Below are positions 35,175-43,523 of a stretch of 64,000 nt of DNA, one piece after another (positions within the stretch are counted from its first letter, which is position 1; each line of letters starts with the position of its first letter). The notes beneath the pieces were generated by a model that was not told the origin of the DNA, made no database searches, and worked only from the letters and a program-made list of their open reading frames with translations. A program made the translations under genes and the position numbers. The DNA comes from Megasphaera paucivorans (lineage in GTDB: Bacteria; Bacillota; Negativicutes; Veillonellales; Megasphaeraceae). The stretch lies in NCBI RefSeq assembly GCF_900103535.1, contig NZ_FNHQ01000001.1, positions 1 through 64,000 on the forward strand. Reading direction: 5' to 3'.

Positions 35175-35675
35175 TTATATACGTTTAGAAATAATGTAAG
35201 CAGAAATCCCCCCCAAAACAGCCGTTATAATCTGAGGCCAGCTCATCACTAACAAAATCATATGGCGTACCATTTCAGGAAAAGCGACAAAGCTGAAAAG
35301 CAGATAAAAAGATGTATACATAGCAGCTGCTTTTATAAAAGCAGCTGCACATATACCCGGGATTTTCCAACGTTTCAATAACCAACAGGCTGCTATATAC
35401 ATGCCGTTGCCAAGAGCTACAGGAAAAATAAACGGTAAAAAAGGCAGCATTCCTTCCAAATAAGCAAATAAAGGTGTTATCAATGCGATCAGCAGTCCTG
35501 ATTTCCAGCCAATCCGTAAAACAGCTAAAACAAAACATAAATTAACCAAAGATCCAATGAGGAACATGCTTGTCTGCGGTGGCAGTGGAAGAATAAGCCG
35601 CAAGCTCTGCAAAATAAGCGTACTCGCCAAAAGCAGTGCCGTTCTGGTAATAATTTGTATTTGATTATGTTCCAT
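35175..35675 (-). CDS. Small membrane protein, probable ECF-type S component
   Basis: This 166-residue, five- to six-segment membrane protein begins TRTALLLASTLILQSLRLIL. It has the short loops and a glycine/asparagine block (PVALGNGMYIAACWLL) seen in substrate-binding S components of energy-coupling factor transporters. No substrate can be named, and no regulatory RNA was recognised in front of it. AGAGGCGA precedes the ATG. It diverges from the acyltransferase gene. It could alternatively be an unrelated small membrane protein. Confidence 0.55.
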   Translation of the reverse strand: MEHNQIQIITRTALLLASTLILQSLRLILPLPPQTSMFLIGSLVNLCFVLAVLRIGWKSGLLIALITPLFAYLEGMLPFLPFIFPVALGNGMYIAACWLLKRWKIPGICAAAFIKAAAMYTSFYLLFSFVAFPEMVRHMILLVMSWPQIITAVLGGISAYIISKRI

Positions 35676-35712
35676 ATTTCAAATCGCCTCTGCATAATTA
35701 GCTAAAATTTGT

Positions 35713-35718
35713 TATAAT
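35713..35718 (+). promoter_or_regulatory. Possible -10 element for the acyltransferase gene
   Basis: A TATAAT with a TG-like left flank (TTGTTATAAT) lies about 63 bases before the ATG at 35781. A weak hexamer, CTGCAT, is 17 bases upstream. A near-palindrome (CCAGTTTATAAACCGG, 35729-35744) follows and could be an operator or the start of the leader. Confidence 0.35.
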
Positions 35719-35780
35719 AGAAAAGTGTCCAGTTTATAAACCGGGACCGCTATCTATTATTGTATCCGCAGAGGTGTTAT

Positions 35781-36887
35781 ATGTCAAAACGATTTATCAA
35801 TTCTATCAATTATATGCGTGGGATATGTATGTTGGGCGTTATCGGCATTCATGTTGGTTCGATTGCACTTACCAATCCTGCACCGAATTTAGGACTCGTT
35901 TCTATATTAGAAATCCTTACCCGTTTTTCTGTGCCGGCATTTTTCTTTTTATCAGCATTCGGCATGTTTTACAGTGAACCGCTGAGCAAACCGTTTTCTT
36001 ACAGTACGTATCTACGGCGCCGCTTGAAAACAGTACTTATTCCATATGTAACATGGTCCTTTTTTTACATGCTGTACTCAGCCGCTTTAAGTCATAACGG
36101 CATGATATTTGAACCCGGAAATATAGTTAAGACCTTGTGGTATGGATTAGCTATGTATCATATATATTTCCTGGTCATCCTTCTTTGGTTTTATGTATTA
36201 ATGCCTATATGGCGTCCTATGCTCCGCTTCATGGATCACAAGCCATGGTTTTGGTTTCCTTTATTATTTATCGTGAATGCCGTATTTAACTTTTATTCAA
36301 GTTATATTTGGGATTTCCATTTTTCTTCTTCTCTACTGCAAGATGCTTTTAATTTTCGATTAAATTATGTTATTTTTCACTATCTTTTCATTTTTATGTT
36401 TGGTGCTTATACAGCAGAACATTTTGATGACGTAAAAAACTGGCTGTCTCACCATGGAGTTTTTATTAATATATTGCAAATCCTTTCTACCGCAGGAATA
36501 CTGATGAGTTTCTATGGCGTCATGAAGTATCTCCATTACGATGCATTATCTGCTGTATATACGGTTCATCAGCTGAGCCCTACAGGCATGCTTTATACGG
36601 TGTCAACTATGTTGTTTTTATTATATTGGTGGGAGTGCCGGCCCGTGCCACAAAAAGTACATTTCTTATTGAATATGCTGGGAAATTATTCTTATCCTAT
36701 TTATTTGGTTCATCCCGTATTTTTATCTATGTTAACCGGAATAGCTGCCCATTTGCATATATATCTGCGTTCACTGCATATTATTATTATCTACTGCATT
36801 GTCACATTATGTGCGATCCTTTTTTCGGCACTATTGCCTAAACTTCATCTGCCAAAATGGATGTACGTCTGTATTAAAGGCAAATGA
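35781..36887 (+). CDS. Acyltransferase family 3 membrane protein
   Basis: This 368-residue integral membrane protein has ten hydrophobic segments and belongs to the acyltransferase-3 family (PF01757), whose members O-acetylate or otherwise acylate surface sugars. The catalytic His is in GICMLGVIGIHVGSIAL, followed by LEILTRFSVPAFFFLSAFGM, the basic loop YLRRRLKTVLIPYVTWSFFY, and NYSYPIYLVHPVFLSML near the end. The frame opens at a TTG (35760), but AGAGG 6 bases before the ATG at 35781 marks the start. It stands outside the glycan locus, though its target may be the LPS or peptidoglycan. Confidence 0.88.
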   Translation: MSKRFINSINYMRGICMLGVIGIHVGSIALTNPAPNLGLVSILEILTRFSVPAFFFLSAFGMFYSEPLSKPFSYSTYLRRRLKTVLIPYVTWSFFYMLYSAALSHNGMIFEPGNIVKTLWYGLAMYHIYFLVILLWFYVLMPIWRPMLRFMDHKPWFWFPLLFIVNAVFNFYSSYIWDFHFSSSLLQDAFNFRLNYVIFHYLFIFMFGAYTAEHFDDVKNWLSHHGVFINILQILSTAGILMSFYGVMKYLHYDALSAVYTVHQLSPTGMLYTVSTMLFLLYWWECRPVPQKVHFLLNMLGNYSYPIYLVHPVFLSMLTGIAAHLHIYLRSLHIIIIYCIVTLCAILFSALLPKLHLPKWMYVCIKGK

Positions 36888-36926
36888 TTTACTATTTTGT
36901 ATCTGTATATTATTATAGTTTCATGC

Positions 36927-36932
36927 TATAAT
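36927..36932 (+). promoter_or_regulatory. Possible -10 element and dyad before the small secreted protein
   Basis: TATAAT lies 36 bases before the GTG start at 36968. It forms the right arm of an inverted repeat (ATTATAG, seven bases, CTATAAT), which could be an operator overlapping the promoter. No good -35 box is seen at the right distance. Confidence 0.3.
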
Positions 36933-36967
36933 AATTATATATTATTAGAAAAGGCGGTGTATTACTA

Positions 36968-37363
36968 GTGAAAAAGTTAATGATTGCGTTAGGCCTGACT
37001 TTAGCATTATCTGCCCCTGCCTGGGCTGCCAACAATATATGGCAATATAATCAACATATCGCTATTGATATGGATTCAGCTAAAATCACTACAGAAAAAG
37101 GGATGACAATCCTCACCTTTAAGACAATAGAAAAGGCAGATGGTGTTACAGATAACTGTACTTATGTCTATAATGTAGATGATCAAACAATTCAACTTAA
37201 AGAAATGATTTCTAAAACAGCAAAACGTTCTTATAAAAGTAATTTCTATCCCGAATCGATTAAAACCGGAAACAATGTTATTAAAGGCCGTGCCCATATG
37301 GCAAATAACGTGTTAAAAAAAGTCCAAGAAGCCGACGCAATGAAAGGGTCTCACAAAAGATAA
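36968..37363 (+). CDS. Small secreted protein of unknown function
   Basis: I do not recognise this 131-residue protein. It has a clear Sec signal peptide (basic KK, hydrophobic MIALGLTLALSA, cleavage after PAWAA), leaving a basic mature domain of about 110 residues with beta-strand character and a lysine-rich tail. It contains one cysteine (DNCTYVYNVDD). The start is GTG at 36968 with AAGGCGG upstream. It is followed by a 32-bp perfect hairpin terminator. Export to the periplasm or surface is likely; function unknown. Confidence 0.65.
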   Translation: MKKLMIALGLTLALSAPAWAANNIWQYNQHIAIDMDSAKITTEKGMTILTFKTIEKADGVTDNCTYVYNVDDQTIQLKEMISKTAKRSYKSNFYPESIKTGNNVIKGRAHMANNVLKKVQEADAMKGSHKR

Positions 37364-37370
37364 TCCTATC

Positions 37371-37438
37371 AATACAAGCTGTCAAACAGTAAAAACCTCT
37401 CCAGCCGGAGAGGTTTTTACTGTTTGACAGCTTGTATT
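37371..37438. terminator. Very long perfect hairpin, bidirectional terminator
   Basis: The left arm at 37371-37402 and the right arm at 37407-37438 are perfect reverse complements over 32 bases around an AGCC loop. The inner part (AAAAACCTCTCC and GGAGAGGTTTTT) is a standard bidirectional terminator between convergent genes. The outer 20 bases are unusual for a terminator and include the TGACAGCTTGT also found beside the hairpin at 29931-29963. Confidence 0.85.
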
Positions 37439-37439
37439 T

Positions 37440-37934
37440 TTATCGATTATCTACTTTTTCCGGATATACATCATGCTGCGTTAAGCGCTGCCATGCAACT
37501 TGTTCCCACGGAGTCCCTTTTTTCCCATAATTACAGTACGGATCAATAGATATACCGCCACGTGGCAAAAATTTCCCCCACACTTCAATATATTTCGGAT
37601 CCATCAGCATAATCAAATCATCCATGATGATATTTACACAATCTTCATGAAAATCACCGTGATTACGAAAACTAAATAAATAGAGTTTCAAAGACTTGCT
37701 TTCAACCATTAGTTTTCCCGGAACATAAGAAATATAAATCGTGGCATAATCAGGCTGTCCCGTTTTAGGACAAAGACTGGTAAATTCAGGGCAATTAAAT
37801 TTTACAAAATACTCTCTTTCCGTATGCTTATTGGCAAAAGTTTCCAACAAAGAAGGTTCATAGTCAAAATCATATTCGGTATGCTTGCTTCCCAATTGGG
37901 TCACACCTTGCAATTCTTTGGTATTTCTGCTCAT
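37440..37934 (-). CDS. queF: NADPH-dependent 7-cyano-7-deazaguanine reductase
   Basis: QueF reduces the nitrile of preQ0 to the amine preQ1 for queuosine synthesis. This 164-residue unimodular type shows the catalytic Cys in [20 protein letters not shown], the substrate-binding Glu region [38 protein letters not shown], and [19 protein letters not shown]. Its start overlaps the end of the queT frame by four bases, so they are one unit behind the preQ1-like riboswitch. No queC, D or E genes are in the window, so preQ0 may be imported or made elsewhere. Confidence 0.95.
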   Translation of the reverse strand: MSRNTKELQGVTQLGSKHTEYDFDYEPSLLETFANKHTEREYFVKFNCPEFTSLCPKTGQPDYATIYISYVPGKLMVESKSLKLYLFSFRNHGDFHEDCVNIIMDDLIMLMDPKYIEVWGKFLPRGGISIDPYCNYGKKGTPWEQVAWQRLTQHDVYPEKVDNR

Positions 37935-38424
37935 AAACTCTGCCTCCCCGGCATATAGACCCGCTGCAGTGCATGTACCATCAATACACCGACAATAGCC
38001 GGCGGCAGCTGACCGACCATTAAACTTCCAGCCAGCACACTATACGGAATCTGCAGCAAATAAGATAACCATATACTGACGCACAAAGACGGCACAACCC
38101 AGATCGGCAACGCAACAAACCATATATTCAGATTACGAAAATTAATCTGTGTAATGATCCAAGTCGTTATTATTCCTACTGCACAGCCTCCCAGCATATC
38201 AATAATTCCCAATCCACCAAAAAAAAGTTGGACAAAAGATTCGCAATCCCCAGCGGAATAACTAAGAAAGGATAAATATAAGCCAAAGCATATAATGCAG
38301 TTGCAATACGTATCTGATAGGCACCAAAAGAAATACTCTGTGTCATGTAGAGTAAAACAACATATACAGTAATAACCATAGCAGAAATAGTCATACGTTT
38401 TGTATCAGAAATAAAATTATACAT
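37931..38424 (-). pseudogene. queT: QueT-type queuosine-precursor transporter, frameshifted at a T8 run
   Basis: Two overlapping frames together make one QueT-like membrane protein of about 164 residues. The first part starts at the ATG at 38424 (AAGGAGG upstream) and runs through MTQSISFGAYQIRIATALYA and PLGIANLLSNFF. The second part continues with GIIDMLGGCAVGIITTWI to a normal end. The shift is at eight consecutive T (minus strand; A8 at 38219-38226). Adding one T, or removing two, restores a QueT-like GGLGIID join. As written, the first frame stops at 38176. It may be a real mutation, phase variation, transcriptional slippage or a base-calling error. The riboswitch in front and queF behind support the transporter call. 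Confidence 0.8.
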
Positions 38425-38458
38425 TGGCCAACACCTCCTTTTACCCGTATTCACACAC

Positions 38459-38491
38459 AAAAAAAAGATGGGCACACATTCTATACCCATC
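38459..38491 (-). terminator. Attenuator hairpin in the queT-queF leader
   Basis: On the minus strand GATGGG and CCCATC (plus-strand 38467-38491) form a stem with a 13-base loop and are followed directly by eight T (38459-38466). It sits between the putative preQ1 aptamer and the queT start, as expected for a terminator controlled by ligand binding. Confidence 0.7.
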
Positions 38492-38506
38492 ATAAATCGT
38501 TATACT

Positions 38507-38549
38507 TTCCTAGTTTTATTTAACGACAGGATGGATTACGAACTGTCCT
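38507..38549 (-). promoter_or_regulatory. preQ1-I-like riboswitch aptamer
   Basis: Read on the minus strand, a P1 stem (GACAG, then CTGTC) encloses the loop TTCGTAATCCATC. It is followed by the A-rich tail GTTAAATAAAACTAGGA, whose GG can pair with the loop CC to make the H-type pseudoknot. This order (GUUC after P1, CC in the loop, AAAACUAGG tail) is the preQ1-I pattern. The downstream attenuator and the queT-queF genes give strong context. The aptamer was recognised by eye, not by covariance search. Confidence 0.7.
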
Positions 38550-38620
38550 TATGCTATTGCCTATTTATTATAGCTTACAAACTACTGCATTGCAAGACCT
38601 TCTATAAAACAAAATACAGG

Positions 38621-39181
38621 TTACCAAATCACATGTCCCAATACATGGTCAACAGGAACGGGCCCAATAAAACGGCTGTCACTGCTATGATTGCGATTAT
38701 CACCCATGCAGAACACATATCCCTCCGGAACAGTAATTTCTCCCTTCTGGGAATATTTCATAGGTTCATTGATATAGGATTCCTGCAGTTCTTCACCATT
38801 ACGCCAAACATGGCCATCATGAAATGCCAATTTATCTCCCGGTCTGCCAATAACACGTTTAACCCAAATATTTTTAGTCTGAAGCTTAGAATTAAAAAAT
38901 GCCATGTAATTATTCATAGGTTCCGCTACGTCATCTTTCCATGTGCGTGGATAATCAACACGACTGTCAATAATTACAATATCTCCGTAATCTGGCACTT
39001 CATTCATAATATGGCTAAATTTAGAAACAATAAGATATTCTCCGTTATGCAGCGTTGGCATCATAGATTCTCCTGAAACCCTTGTAGGCTGAAAAAAGAA
39101 AATATGAATAATTAAAGCAATGGCCAACGCTATAATAATGGAATAACACCATTCATATACTTCATGAAAAAATGAACTCAA
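38621..39181 (-). CDS. lepB: Signal peptidase I
   Basis: This inner-membrane serine protease removes Sec signal peptides. It has 186 residues, the short Gram-positive-like form: one N-terminal membrane segment (YSIIIALAIALIIHIFFF), the catalytic Ser in TRVSGESMMPTLHNGEYLIV, the catalytic Lys in NIWVKRVIGRPGDKLAFHDG, and the box-E GYVFCMGDNRNHSSDSRFIG. The start is TTG at 39181 with GGGAGGG 7 bases upstream. It stands alone between queT and the DUF523 gene. It ends about 70 bases after the riboswitch start. Confidence 0.95.
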   Translation of the reverse strand: MSSFFHEVYEWCYSIIIALAIALIIHIFFFQPTRVSGESMMPTLHNGEYLIVSKFSHIMNEVPDYGDIVIIDSRVDYPRTWKDDVAEPMNNYMAFFNSKLQTKNIWVKRVIGRPGDKLAFHDGHVWRNGEELQESYINEPMKYSQKGEITVPEGYVFCMGDNRNHSSDSRFIGPVPVDHVLGHVIW

Positions 39182-39271
39182 TATAAAACCCTCCCTTGCC
39201 GTACTGTTTTATTGTAACAAAGAGGAGAAACAAAATCAACTACTATCGTCGCTTCAAAAAATCATTATTTA

Positions 39272-39724
39272 TTAACTCATAGCTATCAATTGCTCAATAC
39301 GTATCATTTCCGATTCTCCGATAACTGCTATTCCCGCTTTCTTTAAATATTGTACTGCTATTCCATCCCCTTCCACCGTAATATGGCGGAAGCTTCCGTC
39401 GTAGATATTACCGCTTCCACATGTTGGGCTTTTTTCTTTAAGGATAGCATAGCTGCAATGGAACAATCGTGCCAGCTTTACCGCCTCCACAGCCCCTCTA
39501 TGATAAGCCGCTGTTACATCAATTCCCGATTGCGTTATAACTCTTCCATTTTTGCATTCTGCCGGTTCCCGCGGTGTCGCTAATCCCCCAGATTGTTCCG
39601 GACAAATAGGAATTAAATGGATCTGTCTAGCTTGCAGCAGCGTCTGCATAGCTGCATATTCTTTTATATTGCCATCATAACGGCAATATTGTCCTAATAA
39701 ACAAGAACTAATTAATACATTCAT
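39272..39724 (-). CDS. DUF523 protein
   Basis: This 150-residue protein belongs to DUF523: the start NVLISSCLLGQYCRYDGN, PICPEQSGGLATPREPAEC, FHCSYAILKEKSPTCGSG, and IYDGSF are all family blocks. The many Cys suggest a metal or Fe-S site. Larger relatives carry a DUF1722 domain, absent here. Function unknown. AGGGG lies 7 bases before the ATG at 39724; the frame itself opens one codon earlier with TTG. Its promoter lies in the spacer shared with alsS. Confidence 0.85.
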   Translation of the reverse strand: MNVLISSCLLGQYCRYDGNIKEYAAMQTLLQARQIHLIPICPEQSGGLATPREPAECKNGRVITQSGIDVTAAYHRGAVEAVKLARLFHCSYAILKEKSPTCGSGNIYDGSFRHITVEGDGIAVQYLKKAGIAVIGESEMIRIEQLIAMS

Positions 39725-39727
39725 CAA

Positions 39728-40042
39728 ATTGCCCCTCTCTATTTTTAGTACAATTATATGTTATGTTCTTATACAAAAGACATATCGTTTTCATATAGAG
39801 AATGATAATATTGTATCATGAAAACATTTTATATGATAATCTACCCCATATAATTGATAAAATACTATATTATATATATTTTTTCTATATTGCACTTTGT
39901 ATTCAACAAATACTGGAACATTAAAAAATGATTAAATTCCGCATTATGAAATTGCTAATTTCTTTTTCATATTCTATGATAATATCAGTAGAAAGATTTA
40001 TTCTTAATTATACCTGACCTCTACGAAAAAGGAGCTTATAAA
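39728..40042. other. Divergent intergenic region between DUF523 and alsS
   Basis: This is about 315 bases of AT-rich DNA without an open frame. It must hold two promoters. A dyad, ATGATA-ATATTG-TATCAT (39802-39819), resembles a degenerate Fur-type operator and lies nearer the DUF523 gene. No riboswitch or terminator was recognised. Confidence 0.4.
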
Positions 40043-41704
40043 ATGACAGAAGCAAGGCAGCAACGAAATACAGCCGATTTATTGGTTGAATGTTTAGAAG
40101 AAGAAGAAGTACATTATATTTTTGGTATTCCCGGAGAAGAAAATCTTCCGGTTATGAATGCCATCGAAAAGTCTAAAATTGAATTTGTAACAGTGCGTCA
40201 TGAACAAGGTGCTGCATTTATGGCTGATGTATATGGCCGTTTGACGGGAAAAGCGGGTGTATGTCTGGCAACGCTTGGTCCCGGAGCTACCAATCTTATT
40301 ACAGGCGTTGCAGACGCCGATTGTGATGGGGCACCGCTCGTAGCTATTTCCGGGCAAGTAAGTACCGACAAAATGCATATTACAGCTCACCAATATCTTG
40401 ATTTACGGGCTATGTTCGAACCTATTACCCGTCGGGCCTATACTGTGGTACGCCCCGACACAGTATCCGAAATCACTCGTCTCGCCTTTAAATATGCTGA
40501 ACGGGAAAAACCCGGTGCAACCTTTATTGATTTGCCAATCAATATTAGTAAAATGCCCGTAGATGATGCAGAAAAGCCTCTTCTTCACAAAGTAATTACT
40601 CCGGAAACTGCAATAGATGAACAAATTGAAGCGGCTGCAAACATTATTTCCAACGCCAAAAACCCGGTAATTCTAGCAGGCAGCGGGGTCATTCGCAGCC
40701 ATTCTGCTGAAATGCTAACCAAATTTTCCGAAAAACTCAAGCTCCCTGTTATTAATACTATGATGGCAAAAGGTGCCATTCCCTTTGATAATGCATATTC
40801 TTTATGGACCGTGGGAATTCCTATGTCCGATTATCAAACCAAGGTATTAGAGGACGCCAGCTTGGTTATTGCCGTTGGGTATGATATCATTGAATATAAT
40901 CCTGCAAAATGGAATACTAAACGAGCCGATATCGTCCATATTGATATGATGCCAGCCGATATTAATAAACATTATCAGCCAAAAGTCGAGGTCGTTGGAG
41001 ATATTCCCAACACCTTATTCCGCATCATGCAAAAATCTTCCCGTCTTCAAGAACCAACATCCGCATTGGCTATTCGCAAAAAGATGGTAGAAGAACACGA
41101 ACAATATGCTGATGATATATCTTTTCCTGTCAAACCCCAAAAGGCTCTTATTGACGCCCGCAAAGTTATGGGCAAGGATGATATTGTCATATCCGACGTA
41201 GGGGCTCATAAAGTCTGGATTGCCCGTCATTATAATTGTTATAAGCCTAATACTTGTATCATTTCCAATGGATTTGCTACAATGGGCATCGCCGTTCCTG
41301 GTGCTATAGCAGCAAAACTCGTCCATCCTGACCGAAAAGTACTTGCAATTGCAGGTGACGCCGGGTTTCTGATGAACTGCCAAGAATTTGAAACAGCACA
41401 TCGGTTAGGCGTCAATTTCGTAACTCTCATTTTCAATGATGCCAGTTATGGTCTTATTAAGTGGAAGCAGGATGATCAGTTCGGTCATCACTGCTATGTA
41501 GATTTTACAAATCCCGATTTTGTAAAATTAGCTGAAAGTATGGGTGCGATTGGTTACCGAATTACAAAAACAGAAGAATTACTTCCCACCTTAAAGCAAG
41601 CATTTGACCAAGATAAACCAGTTATTATAGACTGCCCCATTGATTATGATGAAAACATGAAACTCACTCATCATCTGGAAAGACTTATGAAAGAACTACA
41701 ATAA
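40043..41704 (+). CDS. alsS: Acetolactate synthase, catabolic type (AlsS-like)
   Basis: This thiamine-diphosphate enzyme condenses two pyruvates to acetolactate and CO2. It has 553 residues. The catalytic Glu lies in VTVRHEQGAAFMADVYGRL, followed by LATLGPGATNLITGVADADC, the central FAD/DHS-like domain, and the ThDP-Mg site IAGDAGFLMNCQEFETAHRL to TLIFNDASYGLIKWKQ. This pattern is that of AlsS rather than anabolic IlvB, and no ilvN is adjacent. No alsD decarboxylase follows either, so the fate of acetolactate is unclear. AAGGAG lies 8 bases before the ATG. A terminator follows. Confidence 0.88.
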   Translation: MTEARQQRNTADLLVECLEEEEVHYIFGIPGEENLPVMNAIEKSKIEFVTVRHEQGAAFMADVYGRLTGKAGVCLATLGPGATNLITGVADADCDGAPLVAISGQVSTDKMHITAHQYLDLRAMFEPITRRAYTVVRPDTVSEITRLAFKYAEREKPGATFIDLPINISKMPVDDAEKPLLHKVITPETAIDEQIEAAANIISNAKNPVILAGSGVIRSHSAEMLTKFSEKLKLPVINTMMAKGAIPFDNAYSLWTVGIPMSDYQTKVLEDASLVIAVGYDIIEYNPAKWNTKRADIVHIDMMPADINKHYQPKVEVVGDIPNTLFRIMQKSSRLQEPTSALAIRKKMVEEHEQYADDISFPVKPQKALIDARKVMGKDDIVISDVGAHKVWIARHYNCYKPNTCIISNGFATMGIAVPGAIAAKLVHPDRKVLAIAGDAGFLMNCQEFETAHRLGVNFVTLIFNDASYGLIKWKQDDQFGHHCYVDFTNPDFVKLAESMGAIGYRITKTEELLPTLKQAFDQDKPVIIDCPIDYDENMKLTHHLERLMKELQ

Positions 41705-41744
41705 AACGAAATTAAATTTCTATTTTCTTCAAAATAATGTTCAG

Positions 41745-41780
41745 AAAAAACGTTCAGAATACTATTCCGAACGTTTTTTT
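41745..41780. terminator. Bidirectional terminator between alsS and threonine aldolase
   Basis: The stem AAAAAACGTTC and GAACGTTTTTT is extended by GAAT/ATTC across one mismatch, with a 3-base loop. A-rich and T-rich flanks serve both convergent genes. Confidence 0.8.
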
Positions 41781-41782
41781 TG

Positions 41783-42817
41783 TTATATTTTCTTTATGTC
41801 AGTCAGCAACGCTTCTACATTTTCTTCCTGCGTTGCCCAAGACGTACAAAAACGACAAACAAAACTGCCATTATTCAAATCTGCAAAATAATCAAAAGAA
41901 TATTTTTCTCCCAGCTTTTTCGCTTGTTCCTGCGTCAAAATAGGAAGCTGTTGGTTCGTTAGATGATCAACATAAAAGGAAAATCCCGAAGATGCAAACC
42001 CTTGATGCAGTTTAACAGCTAAATCAGCGGCATGCTTTGCCAATTTCATATACAATCCATCGGCGAACAATGTTTCAAACTGAACGCCCAAAAGCCATCC
42101 TTTTGCCAATAATCCGCCCCGTTGTTTAACGTGATATGAAAACTCCTGTTTCAATGTTTCGTCAAGTATGACAACAGCTTCCCCAAATAAAGCGCCTTGT
42201 TTTGTTCCTCCAATGGTAAAAACATCGCAAAGTTTCGGAAAATCGTTAAGTTTTAAATCACTTTCCGGGCTCTCTATGCCATATCCCAGCCGTGCTCCAT
42301 CAATAAACAACAACACATGGTATTCCCGGCAAACCGTATAAATCTCTTCAATTTCACGGCGGCTGTACAAGGTACCGATTTCTGTAGTCTGTGAAATATA
42401 CACCATTCCTGGCTGTACAATATGAAGCGCATGTGTATCATTCCAATATTGCCGGCAAACTTCCCGGATCTGTTCCCCTGTTAGTTTCCCCGTATCTGTC
42501 GGTATAGACAAAACCTTATGACCGGTTGCTTCAATAGCCCCTGTCTCATGATTATTGATATGAGCTGTCTGTGGTGCAATAACACCTTGATAACTTTTTA
42601 ATGCAGATGCAATGACGGTCAAATTTGTCTGAGTTCCGCCAACCAAAAAAGCAACCTTCGCTTCGGGTGCATCACAAACATGACGAATTAATTCTTTAGC
42701 ATGTTCACAATGAGTATCTTCACCATACCCGGCATTTTGTTCCATATTCGCTTTTGCAATTGCCTCTATCACCTGAACCGGTGCGCCTTCTAAATAATCA
42801 CATTCAAATCTAATCAT
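41783..42817 (-). CDS. ltaA: Low-specificity threonine aldolase (beta-eliminating lyase family)
   Basis: This PLP enzyme would cleave threonine or allo-threonine to glycine and acetaldehyde. The 344 residues match: FECDYLEGAPVQVIEAIAKA, NMEQNAGYGEDTHCEHAKEL, FLVGGTQTNLTVIASALKSY, NNHETGAIEATGHKV, LLFIDGARLGYGIESPESD, and the PLP-lysine region CDVFTIGGTKQGALFGEAVV. AAAGGA lies upstream of the ATG with a rather long spacing of 12. Glycine produced could feed one-carbon metabolism, for which fhs and fchA are in this window. Exact specificity is unproven; related lyases act on other beta-hydroxy amino acids. Confidence 0.88.
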   Translation of the reverse strand: MIRFECDYLEGAPVQVIEAIAKANMEQNAGYGEDTHCEHAKELIRHVCDAPEAKVAFLVGGTQTNLTVIASALKSYQGVIAPQTAHINNHETGAIEATGHKVLSIPTDTGKLTGEQIREVCRQYWNDTHALHIVQPGMVYISQTTEIGTLYSRREIEEIYTVCREYHVLLFIDGARLGYGIESPESDLKLNDFPKLCDVFTIGGTKQGALFGEAVVILDETLKQEFSYHVKQRGGLLAKGWLLGVQFETLFADGLYMKLAKHAADLAVKLHQGFASSGFSFYVDHLTNQQLPILTQEQAKKLGEKYSFDYFADLNNGSFVCRFCTSWATQEENVEALLTDIKKI

Positions 42818-42818
42818 C

Positions 42819-43523
42819 TTATATATCTATCCTTTCTGTTTGTTTTACTACTTTAGCATTTTCCAGCATCACCATGACCGGACGTATTAAGCTTTCTTCG
42901 TCATCAGCGCTTCCCATAACAACAGTAATTTCTACCACTCCGCCGCGCTGCCATACAATAACGTGCATCATCTCCTGAAAAACTGCCGCATTAATAATCA
43001 TAGACCGTTCAACAATTCCTTCATAAAAAGTATTTCCTGAAATTTTTACCGGCTGCATTGGCTGAATAAGATTAAAACCAGATGGCAGCGAGGTCCGTAA
43101 GCGATTGTTGATATGTGTCACGTACATGGATATATCTGCGGCTCCTTGATCTTGCAAATAATCGGGCCGATCAAATTTTACCGTTTTACCATTCACAAGC
43201 TGTTTGAAGTCCCAAGACCCCAATGTATATTGCAGCAAATACCCATAATGAAAAGAGGCTCCCTCTTTTTTAATTAATTGGTATGTTCTTGGTACAGCCG
43301 GATAAATAGCATCCAGCATTCTACCCATATCATTATTGTATTTCTGTGCTGTAATGACAGACTGTTTACCGGCATCCATATATATATTATCCGGAACCGT
43401 AATAATCCCCCATTCAGGAAGAACCATCTGATTTCCCCTATCTTTTTCCGCCATTACGGATGGCACCATTACCATCACTGTCACTGCAATAATCAGGCAC
43501 ATTCTTATTTTCAACTCCAACAC
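42819..43523 (-). CDS. Secreted protein of unknown function
   Basis: I do not recognise this protein of about 230 residues. It has a Sec signal peptide (MCLIIAVTVMVMVPSVMA, cut before EKDRG) and a mature domain that starts with a beta-rich segment (PEWGIITVPDNIYMDAGKQS). The real start is uncertain: GTG at 43523, TTG at 43514 or ATG at 43502 are possible, and GGAAG/GGAG sequences stand before them. The stop is one base before the ltaA start region, so it is probably cotranscribed. It should be periplasmic; no lipobox Cys is seen. Confidence 0.6.
   Translation of the reverse strand: MLELKIRMCLIIAVTVMVMVPSVMAEKDRGNQMVLPEWGIITVPDNIYMDAGKQSVITAQKYNNDMGRMLDAIYPAVPRTYQLIKKEGASFHYGYLLQYTLGSWDFKQLVNGKTVKFDRPDYLQDQGAADISMYVTHINNRLRTSLPSGFNLIQPMQPVKISGNTFYEGIVERSMIINAAVFQEMMHVIVWQRGGVVEITVVMGSADDEESLIRPVMVMLENAKVVKQTERIDI

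Noticed and set aside
38176-38493. 105-codon frame as an independent gene
   Set aside because: Its text is the N-terminal half of QueT and its last 20 residues are out of frame; treated as part of the broken queT.
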